Source: JBAZOJ01 sp041648755 (GTDB lineage Bacteria > Planctomycetota > B143-G9). Taken from it: a DNA stretch of 23,741 bases. Location: the NCBI GenBank assembly GCA_041648755.1, contig JBAZOJ010000024.1:1-23741 (forward strand), read 5' to 3'. The notes under the pieces were generated by a model. It searched no databases, was not told the origin of the DNA, and was given only the letters and a program-made list of their open reading frames with translations. Below are positions 22,106 through 23,741 of the stretch, piece by piece (positions within the stretch are counted from its first letter, which is position 1; each line of letters begins with the position of its first letter). Both the position numbers and the translations under genes were made by a program.

Positions 22106-23308
22106 TCAGCGCCAGCCGCTCTGTGGGGAGCCTGAATCTACCGGCCAGGCGGCCAGTGTGTTCATGAATCGGATCTTGTTGCCAGATGCGAGGAAGGCCG
22201 TGGGCTTGCCGGTCTTTGGCACATAAAGATTCAGGTCGCCCTCTATGCCGACTGTGCAGGGGATGGTCATTGCCTCCCAGGCGGAGCCGTTGTTGCAGGC
22301 GTACCTGAAGGCGGTACCGTCAGTCGACAGGATGTGAGGATGCTGCGCGGCATCGAGGACGAGATCAAGTTTGTATCCTGACGGAGCGGAGTCTGCAGTC
22401 TCAACTGCCCAGCTTTCTGCTGTCTTGTGCGCGACCTTTGTCACCGGATGATTGGCGTCGGTCAAGTCCTGATAGGCGATGAGGATCTCCCCGGTGATGC
22501 TCGTGCGGACCTTGCAGAAATAGCCGACATCCCCAGACTTGTCAACCACCTCGGTAGTCCATGCGCCAGCCTTCCGCCGGGCGCAGATAAGGGACTTCGT
22601 CTTTGCATCGTGGAAGGCGACAACGGGCTCGCCGTCTGCGCGGTTGATCGAGAAAGAGAGGTTCCCGTCGGGCGTTCCGTCATAGGGAATTGTCTGCACC
22701 CAGGCCGGGCCGGACGGTCCGCCAAAGCTGCGGATAACGATCTTGGAAATGGTCGAGTTGACGTAGGCCAGCAACATGCATCCGTTCTCGATAGTATCCC
22801 AGGTGGAACCACTCCCGACATCTCCGAAGTTGTCGAGTACCTTGATCGCCCAGCCTGGTGCTGTCGCATAGCCGGGCAAGGATCTGGTGTCGTGGCATAC
22901 GAAATACAGGTACTTGTCGACGCTGTTGCAGAGGATGATGAGCGGCTTGTCGCAAAAACTCAGGCCGAGGGCAAGGCCCCTGCAATCCGCAAATCCCGTG
23001 AGAACCTTGACGCTTGACAGCCGGGTTCCCTCGATGGTGTATTCATCGTAGAATACCGTCTTCTGCGAAGGCGAAAAGTACGCGAGACCGAAGTTTCCGT
23101 CGAAGCGCAACTTCGACGACATATACAGTGCGTCGGAGGCAAGATCCACCGGAATGTTCCACGTTAAGCGCTTCTGGACTTCAACCTTGGCAGCGCTTGT
23201 TTCTTCGGGCTTGGGCTCGACCACATTGGTGCCCCGGCTATTGCAGCCGGCAAGCGACAAGGTCAGAGCGGCGAATGCGATCAAAGAAAGGGCAACCAGT
23301 CTCTGCAT
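22106..23308 (-). CDS. Beta-propeller-like lipoprotein of unknown function (tandem copy 2)
   Basis: A 400-aa lipoprotein with a clean signal peptide and lipobox (ALTLSLAGC, lipidated C22). The mature part has repeated blocks of about 45-60 residues: GEPVVAFHDAKTKSLICARR followed by AWTTEVVDKSGDVG, then GEILIAYQDLTDANHPVTKV, then HPHILSTDGTAFRYACNNG, then AWEAMTIPCTVG. This 'report a value, then the sample's response' rhythm is typical of sialidase-like or other six/seven-bladed propellers. No catalytic residues can be named. The ATG has AGGAAG about four to five bases upstream. It lies 170 bp after a second gene of the same family on the same strand, an evident tandem duplication. Likely outer-membrane or periplasmic location; ligand unknown. 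Confidence 0.8.
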   Translation of the reverse strand: MQRLVALSLIAFAALTLSLAGCNSRGTNVVEPKPEETSAAKVEVQKRLTWNIPVDLASDALYMSSKLRFDGNFGLAYFSPSQKTVFYDEYTIEGTRLSSVKVLTGFADCRGLALGLSFCDKPLIILCNSVDKYLYFVCHDTRSLPGYATAPGWAIKVLDNFGDVGSGSTWDTIENGCMLLAYVNSTISKIVIRSFGGPSGPAWVQTIPYDGTPDGNLSFSINRADGEPVVAFHDAKTKSLICARRKAGAWTTEVVDKSGDVGYFCKVRTSITGEILIAYQDLTDANHPVTKVAHKTAESWAVETADSAPSGYKLDLVLDAAQHPHILSTDGTAFRYACNNGSAWEAMTIPCTVGIEGDLNLYVPKTGKPTAFLASGNKIRFMNTLAAWPVDSGSPQSGWR

Positions 23309-23478
23309 TGCTTCCTCGCCTTATTGTCTGTCCGGATCATTGCACGGAGTCCGAAGAATCATCCGAAGAGCACTCTACTGCCGGAGGCTGAAGAGGTCGC
23401 CGCAACAAGCGCTGCAGCTATTCAACATTCCTCGAGAACGCCGCTTGCTTCTTTGGCTGGCAGCGGCGCGAACACCTC

Positions 23479-23741
23479 CTACTCGGCAGCCAGGGCGCTT
23501 ACAAAACCGATCTTGTTCTGGTAAGCGTAGAAAGCAACGGGCATCCCTGACTTGGGCAGGTGAATGCTGATAGCGCCGGTTATGCCAATCGGGTCCTGGA
23601 TGGTCATAGTCTCCCAGGCTGCGCCGTTATGCCAGGCATACCTGAACTGCGCGCCGTTGGTCGATAGCACATGAGGACGCTGCCCGGCATCGAGAGCGAG
23701 GTCAAGGTTGTATCCGGATTTTGCGGAGTCAACGGTCTCGA
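23479..23741 (-). CDS. C-terminal part of a paralogous propeller-like lipoprotein (tandem copy 1)
   Basis: The frame is open from the window edge to a TAG at 23479. It aligns end to end with the C-terminus of the neighbouring lipoprotein: ETVDSAKSGYNLDLALDAGQ against ETADSAPSGYKLDLVLDAAQ, RPHVLSTNGAQFRYAWHNGA against HPHILSTDGTAFRYACNNGS, and a shared ending NKI(G/R)F(V/M)..LAA. About 87 residues are in the window; the N-terminus and presumed lipobox lie beyond base 23741. A GTG at 23670 could be misread as a start, but the homology continues upstream of it to the edge. Confidence 0.88.
   Translation of the reverse strand, partial: ETVDSAKSGYNLDLALDAGQRPHVLSTNGAQFRYAWHNGAAWETMTIQDPIGITGAISIHLPKSGMPVAFYAYQNKIGFVSALAAE

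Overview
The window reads as chromosomal DNA of a diderm bacterium with fairly GC-rich coding sequence. The evidence is lipoproteins with clear lipoboxes, exported beta-propeller-like proteins, a type IV pilus ATPase cluster, and sigma70-type promoters with near-perfect TATAAT boxes. The mix of an ECF sigma factor fused in context to FHA/TPR/CAP proteins, alpha/alpha-toroid proteins and many lineage-specific exported proteins fits a Planctomycetota/PVC-like or other little-cultured phylum. I cannot fix the taxon from the sequence alone. There are no rRNA or tRNA genes, no transposase, no prophage and no CRISPR array.

Layout. (1) 1-2682, minus strand: a membrane-anchored prenyltransferase/squalene-cyclase-like toroid protein, then recA with its own promoter, then a UPF0340 (DUF436) gene that overlaps the recA end and runs off the window. 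(2) 3026-6837, minus strand: two exported repeat proteins of unknown role (a 675-aa propeller-like protein and a WG-repeat protein). They are separated and followed by gene-poor stretches full of short dispersed repeats and palindromes. (3) 7872-13573, minus strand: pgi, an ECF sigma factor, and a 1231-aa protein with the order zinc-finger anti-sigma domain, FHA, FHA, transmembrane helix, TPR-like region, CAP/SCP domain. (4) 13712-20573, plus strand: an O-antigen ligase-like membrane protein, then a type IV pilus cluster of pilB-like ATPase, a 498-bp non-coding gap, pilT, a second pilB-like ATPase and a small membrane protein. (5) 20603-23741, minus strand: a truncated M23 peptidase bracketed by repeats, a cysteine-rich lipoprotein with a textbook terminator, and two tandem paralogous lipoproteins, the second cut by the window edge.

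How the genes work together. The pilus genes are closely spaced except for one large gap. That gap (about 16854-17270) is packed with back-to-back hairpins and has no convincing protein, so it is my main candidate for an undescribed structured RNA or cis-regulatory element. The sigma factor and the anti-sigma/FHA/CAP protein are separated by a few bases. They look like a one-component-plus-sensor circuit in which an extracytoplasmic CAP domain is joined through a membrane helix to phosphopeptide-binding FHA domains and an anti-sigma zinc finger. The pgi and O-antigen ligase-like genes diverge from a shared 138-bp region with a good promoter on each strand.

Limits. All domain calls are from reading motifs by eye. 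No database search, folding or codon statistics was run, and the few counts given are by hand.
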